DNA of 64,000 nucleotides from Bimastos eiseni (Eukaryota > Annelida > Clitellata > Crassiclitellata > Lumbricidae), in assembly GCA_959347315.1 (NCBI GenBank), contig OY365813.1, positions 32,616,635 through 32,680,634 of the forward strand, given 5' to 3'. Position numbers and translations under genes: made by a program. The notes under the pieces were generated by a model. That model searched no databases. It worked only from the letters and a program-made list of their open reading frames with translations, and had not been told where the DNA came from. Positions 32,901 to 46,100 of this stretch are shown here, in pieces (the stretch's first letter is position 1; every line of letters begins with the position of its first letter).

Positions 32901-34502
32901 ATGAAAATCTTTGCCATCATACTTCATTAGGTTAAAATATTATGAAACATTCACAGCTTGGTATTGTCACCAGTTGTTGCTCTACCCTATTGACACTATT
33001 TATTCCAGGGACTCTAAATATCTGTCAACTGTCGATTGGAATCCATTGTTTGGTTCCACGCTTGTGTGGGTCAACCACTGGCGAAATTTTAAGCTAACCA
33101 ATGGATCATTTTTGTTTCACATTTGACATCATTTGGGTTAGTACAGTGAGCACCTCTGAGTAGATAATGTTATATGAATGCTATATGAATTTTCGATTAC
33201 ATTACATATATTGGAATGCTTTTGTTGTCTGTATTACTATTTCCCACTATTTCAGTGGCAAATCAGAAGAAACGCAAGCTGCCCTCAATGCGAGTTGGCG
33301 CGAAATTCGATCGCAAAGGCAGCTTCGGCGAAACGTGGCTGCCATCTTTTGGTCGAGTCTGGAGCAAGAACCGTCGCCTACATGGCCAGTAAGAGACGAT
33401 GATATGAACATCCATCTTCATTCATTTCTGTAGTGTTAGGTTGACTAGGACTGTGTTTCCCAATCTTTTTTGTCTGTGGAATCCTTTTGATATGAATTTT
33501 TTTAACTGAACCCCGTCCGAAACTAAACATGTTCTCTTGTAGGTACAAACGCTTGAGAATGCAGACAATTGTAGGTTTTTGGCGTAGATTAGATTAATAA
33601 TAATACAAATATTGATGACATATGAATTCTCTTTCATATAAGGTTCAACACAGATGTCAATCAAAAACCCTGTTAAGAAACACTAAGCTTCAAGCAATTT
33701 AAAATAAATTCTAAGAATTAATCATAGGAGGGTTTTTGCTTAGTGTTGAAATTGAAAGTTTTCCACGGAACCTAACCATACATATTGTATTATTTTTATC
33801 ACACTATATTCATCTGATTGCTGTTGCTCTGGCTGCCATCCACTTCTTACTATGTGTAGGGTTGCCAGGGATAGTGGGACTTGTCCCTTTCTGACCTGCT
33901 GAGCATCTGTCATTTGTTGTGAATTTTTTCTTGTACATTAATGTTACTGGTTTTCGTTTGTTATTTAATAACCTTGATGTAATGATAGATGTCAGAAAAT
34001 AATTTTTTTTATTGATTGGTTTATTGATTGATTATCCTGCTGTACAGGTATCATGTAGAAGCACTATATATTTATTTTATTGATTTGCTGATTCATTGAT
34101 TTGTTGGTTGGCTTCTGAATAGGTATATTGAGAGCATCTACCAAGTTGACATTGATTGATTTTTGAAAATTCATACTTTTCTTTGTTTTCGTTTTTAGAA
34201 ATTCTTTCACACGAGCAATGAAGTTCAACAGAAAACAGAGCAGTTTTAGCGAAACAACGACTTCATCAAACGATTCCAAGCGATTCAAACATACAGATCG
34301 ACCATTCAGCACAAATTCTGTGACTTCTGGTTTCGGTGGAGCTAATGGGACCTTTGAGCACAAAAGAAATTACTTTTGTTCAGCTTCCACGACCGGCGCT
34401 AGTCATACTCTACCAGGCGCTTACAAAAGCAAGCGGAAAAACTGTTCCACCATCTCTTCCAACGGAAATCAACAGATCAACATTGCACCAAATTTGTTGT
34501 AG
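26928..34502 (+). CDS. CENATAC: CENATAC (CCDC84), minor-spliceosome AT-AC intron splicing factor, 8 exons
   Basis: Predicted nuclear factor; vertebrate CENATAC binds the U11/U12-dependent spliceosome and promotes splicing of AT-AC introns, and is also found at centrosomes. Exons: 26928-27074, 27885-28051, 29293-29391, 29802-29868, 30688-30753, 32230-32362, 33256-33388, 34199-34502; 1116 bases, 371 residues, all joins in phase and GT-AG. The first zinc finger is CSLCRVNHNKGWKHVYSKKH (residues 16-35), the second starts WCYFC in exon 2 and ends in the MDHKK of exon 3. Exon 3 also has AFWNDN. Exon 4 gives LKGRLEEQAVAYLHEQRQSL. Exon 6 has GNVHSSALPPWMQEDDDD and IGPTADDF. Exon 7 has MRVGAKFDRKG and TWLPSFGRVWSKNRR, the strongest family signature. 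The C-terminus is longer and more Ser-rich than in human (332 residues). The exon 5-6 join could hide a small extra exon. Confidence 0.88.
27376..27829 (+). mobile_element. Diverged TIR element family C in CENATAC intron 1
   Basis: Starts TAGACTGACAGGAAATCACC and ends GGTCGGTCCCTA, with CCTCGGACATTCGCCTCGGC and GGATTCGGTACCCGGTGGAA inside, matching the ends of the full copy at 45951-46634. It is about 454 bp, internally deleted, and ends 55 bases before exon 2. Confidence 0.6.
28080..28195 (-). repeat. Dispersed repeat family F copy (inverted)
   Basis: ATGATGACAAGTTTTTACAG ... GTCGAATTAAACTGTCAGCT, matching 40295-40375 (GATGACACAAGTTATTACAT ... GGAATTTAACTGTTGGCAG). Lies in CENATAC intron 2. 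Confidence 0.5.
28570..28870 (+). mobile_element. LINE 3' tail (L2/CR1-like ORF2 C-terminus)
   Basis: Encodes DLLRQSISSTSGCPLHSSDR, NNFLVPRSKTAIAQHRAYAS and SVDPSLWNSL, the typical end of L2/CR1-like ORF2 proteins (LRSS, VPRxR, FSxxxPxLWNSLP). The 3' sequence CTGGGAGCACCTCTGA resembles other LINE-tail repeats in the window. Lies in CENATAC intron 2. Confidence 0.65.
29455..29625. repeat. 35-bp repeat, four to five units
   Basis: Units such as TTTTAATCAATCCAACTTCT and TTTCAGCAAGCATTATTTTC in CENATAC intron 3, just after exon 3. They are the most diverged of the forward arrays. Confidence 0.6.
30970..31090. repeat. 17-bp minisatellite
   Basis: About six to seven tandem units of CAGTCATTTYGAATTAY, drifting to CAGTCATTTTGACATCC, in CENATAC intron 5. 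Confidence 0.75.
31095..31725 (+). mobile_element. Two to three LINE 3' tails in tandem
   Basis: The motif CTCAGTTGTTGGCCCTTCCA occurs at about 31118, with a close variant at 31482 and a weaker one at 31658. Each of the first two is followed by GGAGTGCCTCAGAGTAGA and GAGGTGCTATATAAA. The frame gives FSVVGPSIWSTLPLND, the VVGPxxWNsLP end of LINE ORF2. A related segment lies at 31340-31430. In CENATAC intron 5. Confidence 0.6.
32545..32700. repeat. LINE/SINE-tail repeat
   Basis: CTCTTCAAGAAATCTACTTA then GAGATGCTCCCAGGCTAACC and AAGAGAAGAGTAGAAAGAAG. Matches 40910-41015 (CTCTTCAGGAAATCTACTCA, AAGAGAAGAATAGAAAGAAG). In CENATAC intron 6. Confidence 0.6.
33449..33790. mobile_element. Truncated relative of the 41442-42807 hAT-like element
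   Basis: Begins CTGTGTTTCCCAATCTTTTT and then GTCTGTGGAATCCTTTTGAT, parallel to CAGCGTTTCCCAATCTTTTT and GCCGCGGAACCCTCTTGATC at 41442. Ends near GAAAGTTTTCCACGGAACC, parallel to GAAAGTTTTCCATGGAACC at 42733. The interior is deleted. In CENATAC intron 7. Confidence 0.6.
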
Positions 34503-36177
34503 CATTTGGGAATGGAATTTGTCTTATGCCAAACTGTTTGTATAGTTTCTCCATTAGAACTTGAATCTTAAGAATTGAAGCTTTATGGTCGATTAAAAAA
34601 ATAACAGTTATAAAGCACGGTCTGTTGCACTGGTAATAAGATTTACAAGATAGATTGTGGCCTACATAAGGATAATCTACAGAAATGGCTTGGGAATGGA
34701 ATAGATAGATGTTAGTCTATAGAAATGGCTTTTGTCTCCAGTGGCATCTACACCATAGAAACCTTGGGAGTAAATGCTCCATCCTAAAAAACATGGGGCA
34801 CATCTCAGTGAGAAATTATGGGAAGTTATTTTTTTAAATATCATAGCATTACAAATCTTTTATTATTTGTAGTTGAGCTATTAAACATGTTTTATTCCAC
34901 AATGACATTTTTACTGTGTGTATCATTAACTTTGTTCAATCTATTCTTCGTCCTTGGATAATATTGGTCCAACTGTCGTCAACATTGGTGGAAGGGGAGT
35001 TGCTCCAACATCCCTGTTTTGCTCAACTGGCATGCAGATGTTCTGTGTTTGAAACAGCTAGTCATTGTATAATTTGTCAGCAGCTTGTTATGCTTTTCTT
35101 ATGCTTCAATGATGAGAGGGATTAGTTTTCCATGCATTTTAGTACATGCCAGTCGTTAGTGCAACCAGAGGCGTCTATTCCCCCTAAGTCATTGGATCAA
35201 CTTAATCCCATCCTAAGCCATAGGATCAACTTCCCCAATTTTTACTGACAGACAAACTAATATTATTTAAGGATGAATAATAGATTGAACTATGTTAAAA
35301 GCACACACACATTGAGAATAGAATAGAACAGAATGGCTCAACTGTATGTAAATAAAAGATTTTTAATGGTGTAAAACTTAAAAAATTAACTCCCCTAATT
35401 TTGCAATGAGATCTACCTCCTACCCTTTTGGATGGAGCATTTGCTCCACGATTTCTATGGTGTAGACGCCCCTGAGTGTATTACCATGATGAAGTGTGAT
35501 GTGGGGCTTGATCAAGCTCCAAGGATATCTAAGCATATTCTACATGGAAAGTTAAGGGACAATTCCAAAAGAATTGTTAGTTTGTATATGGGCAAGATGT
35601 CATCGAAAAGTAATGTAATGTAAATCTTATAAAAAAAATTCTGTGCAATAACCAAACTGCTGTTTGTCCCGGTAACAATGCGGACGTTGACAAAATAACT
35701 GTTTGATCATGAATCTTTTTCGGTGACCCATTGTCTTGAAACCATACATATACTTGTACACAGACCTCAAGAGTCAATTGTATGAACAAACCACTTTTCA
35801 GTCACAACAAAGAAATTCGTGCAAAGTCGAACCGGTATAATTTAGAGTGTAATGCCGTGGCACACTAAAATCTGCACAACGTATGTCCATCTGAAATTTA
35901 ATTAAGACATCCAAACAGTCATGATACTAACAACAGCCATGACAAGATATCGCTTCAGCTAACATCGACTACTACAGGCCACTAAATTACACAGCAACTG
36001 GCAATGTTTAGGTGCTACAACGGCCCCGATTTCACACAGTTCCTGCTTCTCTAAGCCTCCCGTCTGAAGCAGATTCGTCTGGTTTTAAAAAGTGCTTAAG
36101 AACTGCCAGTCGAAAGTTACTGTATATCGGTATTCGCCAACTGTCAATGCTGTAACGTCACATCCGTCAGTGTAAAC
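34503..36177. other. CENATAC 3' UTR and CENATAC-LIS1 convergent spacer
   Basis: Presumed CENATAC 3' UTR from 34503; ATTAAA at 34592-34597 is a possible polyadenylation signal but is not decisive. The rest of the spacer shows no gene, and open frames of 60-70 codons have no domain content. Confidence 0.4.
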
Positions 36178-36460
36178 CAGGGGTGTCAAAGAGCTGGCCC
36201 GCTGGTCATTTCTGGCTTGCTATGCACAATTTTATACAAAAGGTCTAATTTGTAACTGTTAAGGCTTTATGAGTTTTCTGTGATGTTTGCAATTGATAAT
36301 GAATATCAGAATGATGTTTTCAAAACGTAATTCAACTGTTTGAATGGTCCCCTCTGAGATCCCTACCCTATTTTTAACATGCGCATTCGTTACTTTGGCC
36401 CGCCACTTGGTGGGAAATATTGCTACTGGCCTGCCATAACAGAAACGTTTGACACCCCTG
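36178..36460. mobile_element. Non-autonomous hAT element with CAGGGGTGTCAAA termini
   Basis: Termini CAGGGGTGTCAAA (36178-36190) and TTTGACACCCCTG (about 36448-36460) are perfect inverted repeats of the form typical of hAT/Charlie-like elements. The flanking 8-mers GTGTAAAC (36170-36177) and GTCTAAAC (36461-36468) match at 7 of 8 positions, as expected for an 8-bp hAT target duplication. About 283 bp, no coding capacity. Confidence 0.85.
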
Positions 36461-37103
36461 GTCTAAACTTTTATTTTAGTTAAGCTTTTAATGTCCAACA
36501 AAGAGAAATTATGCTTCGATCTCTTCGCCAGTCTCACAGGAGACCATAACACACAAACTGCACATATTAGGCTTAATTCACATAAATTTATGCAACACTA
36601 ATGTTAATTCACAAGAAGGTTAAATAAAAATCAAAAGATTGTATGAAATCATCCTGCCCAACCAATACAATCCATTCAGTTTCCGTAGTTCAAACTCTCC
36701 TATTAACGTTCAGAAAGTTACTAACCGTCCAAGACCAAAATCACCCCTCCCCAAAAATTTCCCCATCAGCCCCTCTCCCCGGAGGCACTCGTAAAATCCA
36801 TCGCCCCTTCTCGCCACGGCCCAAACAGCATCGGCCTCCGATCAACGCAAACTTGACGGCACGCAAAAGCAACACCGTTCAATTTCTGCAACAAATAAAA
36901 TGCGTTTTTTTTCGTAAAGAATGGACTAAGAAACGAGAGAAAGAAAGATAGACAAGACCTATTCATAACTCTGCAGACGACGTCTGGCAGATACGATATG
37001 GAGTTGGTAAAAGATGGGAACACGACGACACTGATGTGCATGTTTCGGACGCCATTGCGGCAACGGCGTCTCCTCCTCTCCTCGAAGGCCAAATGTTCTT
37101 CGC

Positions 37104-40100
37104 TTAACGGCATTGCCAGACTTTGACGGTTTGGTCTACACTTCCCGTAATTACATAAGGAGTTGTCTTGTGGAAATCTAAAAAAGAAACAAATTATAAC
37201 GCTACAGAAATAGTGCTGCATTGATTACTGTAAGACACTAGTGAAAAGAAACATTGCAATGCTACAATAATGGTACCACATTGATTACTGAAAAATGCTA
37301 CTGAAAAGAAACATTAAAATTATGCTATAGATTACTGTAAGACACTAGTGAAAAGAAACATAACAATGGTACAAAAATAGTGGGCGGCCATACAGTAATG
37401 GAAAACACAATGTACTGCATTGATTAATGTAAAACACTGCTTATTGGTCTTCCAAATTCTCGCCTGTCACCTCTTCAAAACTATGAACTGTAAGCTGAAA
37501 TAATCAAGGGTGGGCCCACGCACAAGCGTGGAACCAACCAAAGGATTCCCGTCGACAACAAACAGAATGGAAGCAACCAACCTAGCGATGTGACGAAGTG
37601 CTGATGGCCTTCCAGCGTCTTGGTGTTGCGCTTATTCTTTACATCCCAGACTCTGATGGTTTTGTCGTCGGCAACACTGACTATGTACTTTCCGCTGGGA
37701 TGGAACACTAAGTTTCGCACCCAGTTGTCATGGCCGACCTGAACAGACGGAGAAATCAGATCAATTATGTTCTGGAAATTTACTGCATTCTTAGCAGCAT
37801 TGTTCTCCCAGTCGCTTCGTACGCCACCACTGCTAGCACTCGGACAGCGCCAATCCCAAGCTTGGATAAAGGAGGAGGGCGACGCTAATGATCTTTGCTA
37901 TCACACAGTGTCGTTAAACTGCAACTGCCACAACCAATCGCTTTTAGTCTCACTGAGCTGCTGGAAGTGAATTCAACAAAAGTGAACCAGTTTCTGCAAA
38001 CAAGCATCTAGAAAACACAAGCTAAACCTTTGATTTTATGTGATAAAATTATCGATTAAATTGTTAACATTCACACGGTCAAACCAAAATGTGCATCTGA
38101 AATGCGGATAGTCAGCTGCCAGGAGAAGATGCAGCTAGATATCCGAGTACTTGAAGCCAAGGGGTAGCCATAGAGTAATGGTCTACTAATGGATAACACA
38201 TAACGCACTTGGGTGCAGAGCTGAGGAATAGAGACCCGTATCCCTTTAAGTCCTTCTTTTGCTAGGCAGCGTTGACTATGTTAGATGTATAGCATAATAG
38301 GCGCCTTGCACGGCTGCCGAGAAGTTAAATTCAACTCCTGTAACAACTTGTCATTATTTGCTGTGTTTGTGTTTTGCCAGTTTGCAATTAAATGACACTA
38401 TATACAATATTAATATAATCGTGATAAATGATATATGGGATTTTGGCTTCCTGAATTGGTGAAGCACTTACCAGGGTGAACAGACACTGTCCTGTACTGA
38501 TGTCCCAGAGTTTGATGGTCTTGTCACGCGACCCCGAGATGATGTACGGCCCAACCCTCTGAACCTTCTTCATCTACAGCATAACGAAACAAAGCAGACG
38601 CTTACTAGTTACCATGTAAAGAAACATTCAATCATCCTATCTCCCTCCTTCTCTCTGTCTGTCTGTCTGTCTGTCTATCTGACTCTCTCTTCCAACAGTA
38701 AACAGCAATTATTCAGTAGATAGGACACCACAGAAAATCATTAGAAATAAAAATTATCACAAAAACATAGTTAAAGACTATTCTGCATGAATACATCACA
38801 TAACAGCAAATCTCGTACCGTATCATCGCTTTGGTCTGGCGGTCCTTTGCTGGGTCTCCGCCTCTGCCTATCTTCGCAAGTGTTCCATTTGTCCGCTCAA
38901 CTACTAAACAAAATCGTGCTTTGTCTCCCAGTGTCCTCTCTGGCTTTTTTATACTCGCCCTAAAGCTGCCGTTTTGAACCGTTCCTGGGTCATGATGAGT
39001 TGGTTCTGAGTAGTAGCCTTTCAGGGGCAATATTATATATCTTCGTAATGAATGAATGAATTGAACACATTCATAACTTCTTTGTGTATTCCGTGACTCT
39101 GTTCCTAAGGAATGGAATCGACTGCCAATCTCTCTTCATACTTCAAATCACTTCCTTGCCTCAAAAAGCAGCTCAAAACTTCACTATTTCTCCATAGCCT
39201 TCAACCACTGGGATATCTAGCTGCATCTTCTCCTGGCAACTGACTATCCACGACAAAGATTCACATTTCTTTGTGATTGTTTGAAGGCAACATAATCAAC
39301 TAATAATAATGACATTGAGTGGCTAAAGGATAACCTTATGAAACTACGAAGAGGAAAGCAAGTAAGAGAGGGAGTTGGAGAGAAAGGAAGGGAAGACAAG
39401 AATCATCTTTGTCACAAACCTGCTTGTAGGCAAAGGACAGAAAAAGAAGAATAACAATAAAAAGTAACAATAATCATAGTGTAGTCAATTAATGTTAAAG
39501 TCACTTAAGTGCATAATTACTTCATGTGCACAATGGGAGACAACCCCAGGTATGTACATATCACATAAGTGTATAAATTGCCCCATAATAATAATGCCCA
39601 CAAAAGTAACAGAAACACATCTTACATCAATGTTGGCCGCCTCGCAAACATAGGGATGTGACGAATCCGGGGCCCATGCGATGCACTCTATGACATGCTC
39701 ATGTTCTCGCAGTTCCGCCTTGCACTCGCCCGTCGCCACGACCCAGATGCGGACGGTGTGGTCATTGGAACAGCTGGCCAACAGAGACCCATCACCATTC
39801 ACCCTCACCATTCTCACCCACTCTCTGTGACCAGTCAACGTCTTCACACAGTATCTGCAACAGAAGACAAGCGCAGAATGCTAAGAAAATACAGAGATCA
39901 CAACAAAATTGCAGATGTAAGTAAGTAAGTAAGAATATTCTTTATTAGACTACCAGCAAACGTACAGTAGCTTTGAAAAGGTATAAATGATAGCATTGGT
40001 TTTAAATGAGGTCATATAACAGTCACATAATGAAAGTATTACACTTGGCAAATATACCAACTCTCGCCATCAAACAGTATAGCTGCAAACAGACCAAATG

Positions 40101-43100
40101 GGTCAGCAATAGGAAGCTAACAAATCAGTCTTTTAGTCTCAGGTATAAATGATAGCATCGATTTTAAACAAGGTCATACAACATCAACATAATGAAAGTT
40201 ATGAAATTACTATTATTACTAATTAAAAAGTAATAACAATAAAAATTATTTTATTTTCAAATTGACAACAACACAGTATAATATCAAACAAGTACAGTAC
40301 ACATGAATGATGACACAAGTTATTACATGAGTGGAATTTAACTGTTGGCAGTTATGCAAGCCGCCATTACGGTTTACATAAAATCTAACCTTATGGGAAT
40401 GCAGACACAAATCACTAAGAAAACCCAAAGATAATGACAAACGTATTGTAATCGAGCATTTATATAGCGCCGGTCAAGATATCTACTCAGAAGCTCTATC
40501 TGTGCTGGCCTAAATGATGTCAAATGTCAGAGTGAATGAGTAAATTACTCTGTTAGCAAAACAATGCACAGTAAGCTGAAAGAGTTGCCAGTGGTGGGTG
40601 CACGCATACGCGTGGAGCCAACCAACGGATTCAAGGGACTCTCCTCCCACAGCATATTACATACAGGGTTTCTTGCTGTACTCACCCTGTGGCGACGACC
40701 CACATCTTGATAGTTTTATCTCTAGATGCAGAAACGATGAAGTCACCGTTCGGCAGAAACGCAACGCTTGAAACGTTGTGATCATGACCTGGTGACAATA
40801 ACAGAAACGGAATGAAACAAACTTTATCGTTACTTTGACTAATGATCAGACAGTGTAATAGTAACAAGTGATAAATCAATCAATCAATCAATCAATCAAT
40901 GAAACTTGATATATCACCTCTTCAGGAAATCTACTCAGAGGCACTCCCAGTCCAACCACGGTCAAAAAGGACAGATTTAAGAGAAGAATAGAAAGAAGAT
41001 GAGGAGATCCTAGGTAAAAACCAGAGGTTCAAATCACATGTATAATATAACAGCGTTGCACAACATGATTTCGCTGGCTACCTCACCCACAGCATAATTA
41101 TTACATACAGAGTTTCTGCCATAGCTAGGAACTGCCTCTGCGGCACCGACACTATTTACCCCTAGGAGCTGTGTCGACCTGTCACTGCCAGTGTCGGTCG
41201 AAGGTCTTTCCCATCCGCTGCATAGGGAACTTGGCTGTCCCCTCGCTTCTATGCAGTGGTCGGTCCAAACACATGGAATAGGCTACCCATGCCTTATCCC
41301 CAAATCCACATTCCAATCATTACTGAAAACTGCTTTCTTTTGACATAGTTGGACCGGGAGCGCTTCTGAGTAGATATATTGAAAGGGTGTTGTGTTCAGT
41401 TTCATTGATTGATTGATATTCATTCATTTTAACATCTATATCAGCGTTTCCCAATCTTTTTTGGCCGCGGAACCCTCTTGATCTAAAAAAATGTTTCGCA
41501 GAACCTCGTTCAAAACCATTTTTAGGCCTACATAGCTTATAAATGCAGATAATTATGGGTTAAGGATTAGATTAAGCTAGGTTAATAATAGGCCTAACGC
41601 AATAATCGATTACAATGACATATGAATTCTCTTTAGGTGAAATTTTATTTTTGCGTCGTAAATTATTTCCATTGTTTGAAACATGAATTTAACAAAGAAT
41701 CCTGCATAAATGGAAGCAGGATTGATGGAAAAAAGTATGTTTAACTGGTTGCTGGATTGATGAAACATTTTAGGGTTAACTGCATTACACGAACTTGGAT
41801 TGATGTTGAGAATTCTCCTTAAATGGAAGTGAAAATGGTGACAGGATTTCCACCGAAATTGAAATGGAAATAATGAGAAAGGTTCCATGTCAAGTAACAT
41901 TCTCATTTCTATCCAGCTTCTATTTAGCCAAGGCATGATTCTTTTCTTCAATGCTTCTTTTCATCATTGCATAAGGAGGACATCTTTTCGTCAATCCATC
42001 ATCCATTTGAGCACGATTTTTCATCAACCCAGCTTCCATTTACACACGATTCTTCTCATCAATCCAGCTTCCAGTTAAGCAGACATTTAACGGACTTCTT
42101 TTCACCAATCCCGCTTCTACTACCGACGCTAACAAGGCTTAACCTGATTTGTGATGGAGAATAACAGTTACTTACGACGCTATTTATTAACATGGGAAAA
42201 TTAAATTTACGATGCTAAAATAAGATGTTACCCTTCTTCCATATTAAGTTAGGCTTTATGCAGATGCTAAGCAAACAATTTCCTATGTAAAATTCGTGTT
42301 ATTTTTTCTAAATTGTTTTAAGAATATTCGTAGGCAAACTTATAAAGTAAGCCGCATCGCAAAATAGGTAAATATGTGCATCAAGTTTTTAAATGTTTAA
42401 TGTGTGCTATGCTTTTGTTTCTTCTCCTGGCAAAGTTTGTTGATGTTTAGCTAAAACAAATTTAAGATGCTGCTATAATATTCTTTCACAAAACACTTTT
42501 GTTAAAAACTTAACTTCTCTAAATTTAAAAAACCTTTTATACGGCAAATCACAACAAAGCCATATCCAAATCAATCAAGCTGTTTCACTGCTTACATGCC
42601 TTACAGATTAGGCTATATCTAATTATTTGTAGTGATATCACCAGTTTGCAACCTAGAATATAATAGGACACATTATAGAGTTTATAAAATGACCGGTATA
42701 GAAACTTAAAACAAAAAAATCTGTTCACACTGAAAGTTTTCCATGGAACCCCTGCAGTCACCTCACGGAACCCTAGGGTTCCGCGGAACACAGTTTGGGA
42801 AACGCTGATCTATATAGTGCCCAACAAGAAGTCTACTTGGAGGCACTTCCAGCCCAACCACAGTGATATATATATTGTTTATAAATTATATATATATATA
42901 TATATAAACAATATAATTATTACTTACTACAAATGGTAGACAAAAAGTTCCATACTAGAAACAATCAGAAGATGCCAGAGGGAGTGGTTTGAGGAGAGAA
43001 TCTCCATTACCTAGCTAGCCACCGAGGCTAGCTCACCCCAAACCCAATTGCTACCTGCGACAAAAGCATTGTCTTTACCTCTCATCGTTCTCACACATTC

Positions 43101-46100
43101 ATAGCCCTGGAAATCCCACAACTTTATCGTCATATCGGCCGAACATGATGCTGGTAAAATAAAACGAACAAACTCCAGTCAATAATCGGTAACAGTACTC
43201 AAACATTTATTTATATTAATAGCAATTTAAGAGTAATACTCTAAACAGCAGATGAAACCCAATGCAAAGACCAAGCTGAATATGTATCTTTCTCATCTGT
43301 TGGTTCTCTGCCCTTACCTCGACCACTGCTTGCACTCTGACAGGGCCAGTCCCAAGTCTGAATAGAAGAGGAGGGCGACGCCAATGATCTTTGTTATCCC
43401 GCAATTTCGTTAAACCTAAACTACTACTTCTCTGCCCTCCAAGGCAGGTTTGTAATTCCAATGTCGCCATTCCTTATATTTTCCGGCTATCTCCATCAAT
43501 TTGCTGTACCCTTCCTTCAACATTTAATCCAATAACATAATTCCCCTAGTCTGTTCTCCTCCATTCTTCCCTCAATTGTAGTTCTTATGAGTACTCTCCC
43601 CTCACTATGTGGTCCAACCATTGTCCATCAACATCCAATTATTCATATCTTTTCATCCACTATTTATAGTAAATCTTCATTAGACCTGCGTTCCATCCAG
43701 ATGACTATCTCCATCCTTACCATATCAAAGGCCCCCAAACATTTGATATCTTCTTTCAAAATGGTCAATGTTTCCAAACCGAAAAGCACCACAGAAATAT
43801 AAATCACGAAACTACAAAAGTGGGCAAATGAAACTGCATCCTTTGCTCATTAAATCAGACTACTCAATCAGAAAACCAATTAGTAACCAAACCTGTAAGA
43901 AATGTAATTGCCAGCGAAAAACATAATCCCGGAACTCCCAATAGCAACACTGATAGTACTATTCTTATTAAATGATACAAACAGACTAGCCGCAGAAAGA
44001 TCACACGAATCTGAGGAGACACATGATGCCATCTCTGCCAATTTCAAAGTCTCTAGCACTTCCAAAGCTCTTAGCACAGAACAACACAAGTTCGCAAAGA
44101 GGAGAAAACACAGAAGAAGCAAACTGGGCAAAAGACATCATCTGACTCACCTAACCATTTTCCAGTATGATCAAAGGAGATATCCTGAACCGCATCCGTG
44201 TGGCCCTTCAGGGTCTTTTCATAGTCACCACTTTCATAGTCCCACACCTACGAACACAGTCGAATGAAACACATCTACACTGGTGGGGAGCATCAAATTC
44301 TTGTCACATAACTGTTGCAACACAATACTCTGACTCAAAGACTTATCTGAAGACTAATCTGATTCAAAGGCTAATCTGATTCAAAGACTAATTTAGGACC
44401 ACTAATTAAAGGCAAATCTGAAGACCATAAAGTCAAAGGTCAATCTGATTCAAAGACAAAAATCTGAAGACCCCCAGTTCAAAGGCTAATCTGATTCAAA
44501 GGTTAATCTAATTCAAAAACAAATCTGAAGGTCACTGATTCAGAGCCAAATGTGTACACCACCAATTCAAAGGCTAATCTGATTCAAAGGTTAATCTGAT
44601 TCAAAGGCTAACATGAAGACCACAAATTCAAAGGCAAATCTTAAGACCACCAGTTCAAAGGTTAATCCGATTCAAAGGCAAATCTGAAGTTCAATACAGA
44701 ACAGAAATCAAGGACTTTGAGGTACAAAGGCTCTAATAACCTTAATGGTTGCGTCTTCACTTGACGAGACGATAACATTGAAAACGGGATGGAAGACAAC
44801 GCGCGTCACCGGTCCTCTGTGCCCCACCATGCTGTACTTCTCCGGAGGACGGGGTATCCAGTCCAACGGGTTGTTGCGGTCGCGGGTCGATCCGCCCGTC
44901 TGAATTTCCTTCTCGGTTTCTGACAACTTTGCCTCCAAATCTAAAACCTTTTAACGCAAACACACAAAAATATTAAAGAAAATCATTAACTCTTCAAATG
45001 TACCAAAAACTTGACTGGGTGCATATAGGCATACAGGTATGTTTAAAACATCGAAATTCCGACCATTTTCTGTTTATAAAACTAAAATGGGATTTTTATA
45101 CTTACAAAACAACAAAAACATTTCATTTTTATTACTTTCCTTAATACAAGGCAATCAAGCATCTATATGGCGGTTGACAACTCTTCATGCCTGTGATTGT
45201 CTGTGTAATGAATAAATTGAGAGCCAAGTACTTGAAAGGGTAAATTTGAACGTATTTAAGCCAAAAAGTTCATGCTGCTTCAGTCAGAAAAATCTATTTT
45301 TGAACTCAGTTTATTTCTATTGCAAGTTCTAAGAATCAATCCGTTTTATTTCGTTAACAAAAACAAACGTAACTACCGGTTTATCCTGCGAAAGTCCCGG
45401 ATGTAACTACAGACATAATTTAGGTCAATGACCCAGTTTTCATTGGCTTCATATTGCTTCCATATTAGTCCAGATTCAACAGCTCATAAAGCTCTGCTGT
45501 TGATAACAAGAATAACCTCCAACTACTAATGCAAACTCTGAACAACACGGTCAGGAATTTAAACAATTCCTCTAATGTCGCATCGGATTTGCACTCGGTA
45601 ACGCATCTGCAGTTGACCCACTTGATAACAAAAGAGCCCTTGCAGTGGGTCCTGTAGGATGCGTCATAATGAGGACTGGTCGATTATAATCGATGAGTTG
45701 TTTATTGATTCAGTTGAACTATTAGTCCCTTGCTCACCGACTACAAGGCTATCATTTTCTGTTGTTGGCCCCATGACCTGGAATTAGCTCCCCGTTGCTC
45801 TCTGCCTACACCCGAATGTGTTCCGTGACTGCATTTAGCCGTGTCTGCAATGGGAATGCTCCTGAGTAAATCACCTAGAAGGAGTGGCACATGAAAATGC
45901 TTTAATAAGAGTGTGTAGGTAACCATTTGGCAATAAGGGCCCATCCATATTAGGGCATAACCGGAAATCGCCTCGGACATTTGCCTCGGCCGAATATTGG
46001 ACTATTCGGAAGTATTCGCCTCGGCAAATATTACACTCACAAATAGCTAAAAATAAATTATTTTTGATAAAAGATTTTTTTGATAAAATAATATTTTTTC

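Noticed and set aside
26928..34502. AT-AC or other U12-type intron inside CENATAC itself
   Set aside because: Every intron supported by in-frame joins has GT-AG borders; none begins ATATCC or GTATCCTT.
36766..37221. 151-codon minus-strand open frame
   Set aside because: It crosses the last LIS1 exon in a different frame from the WD40 ending [13 protein letters not shown].
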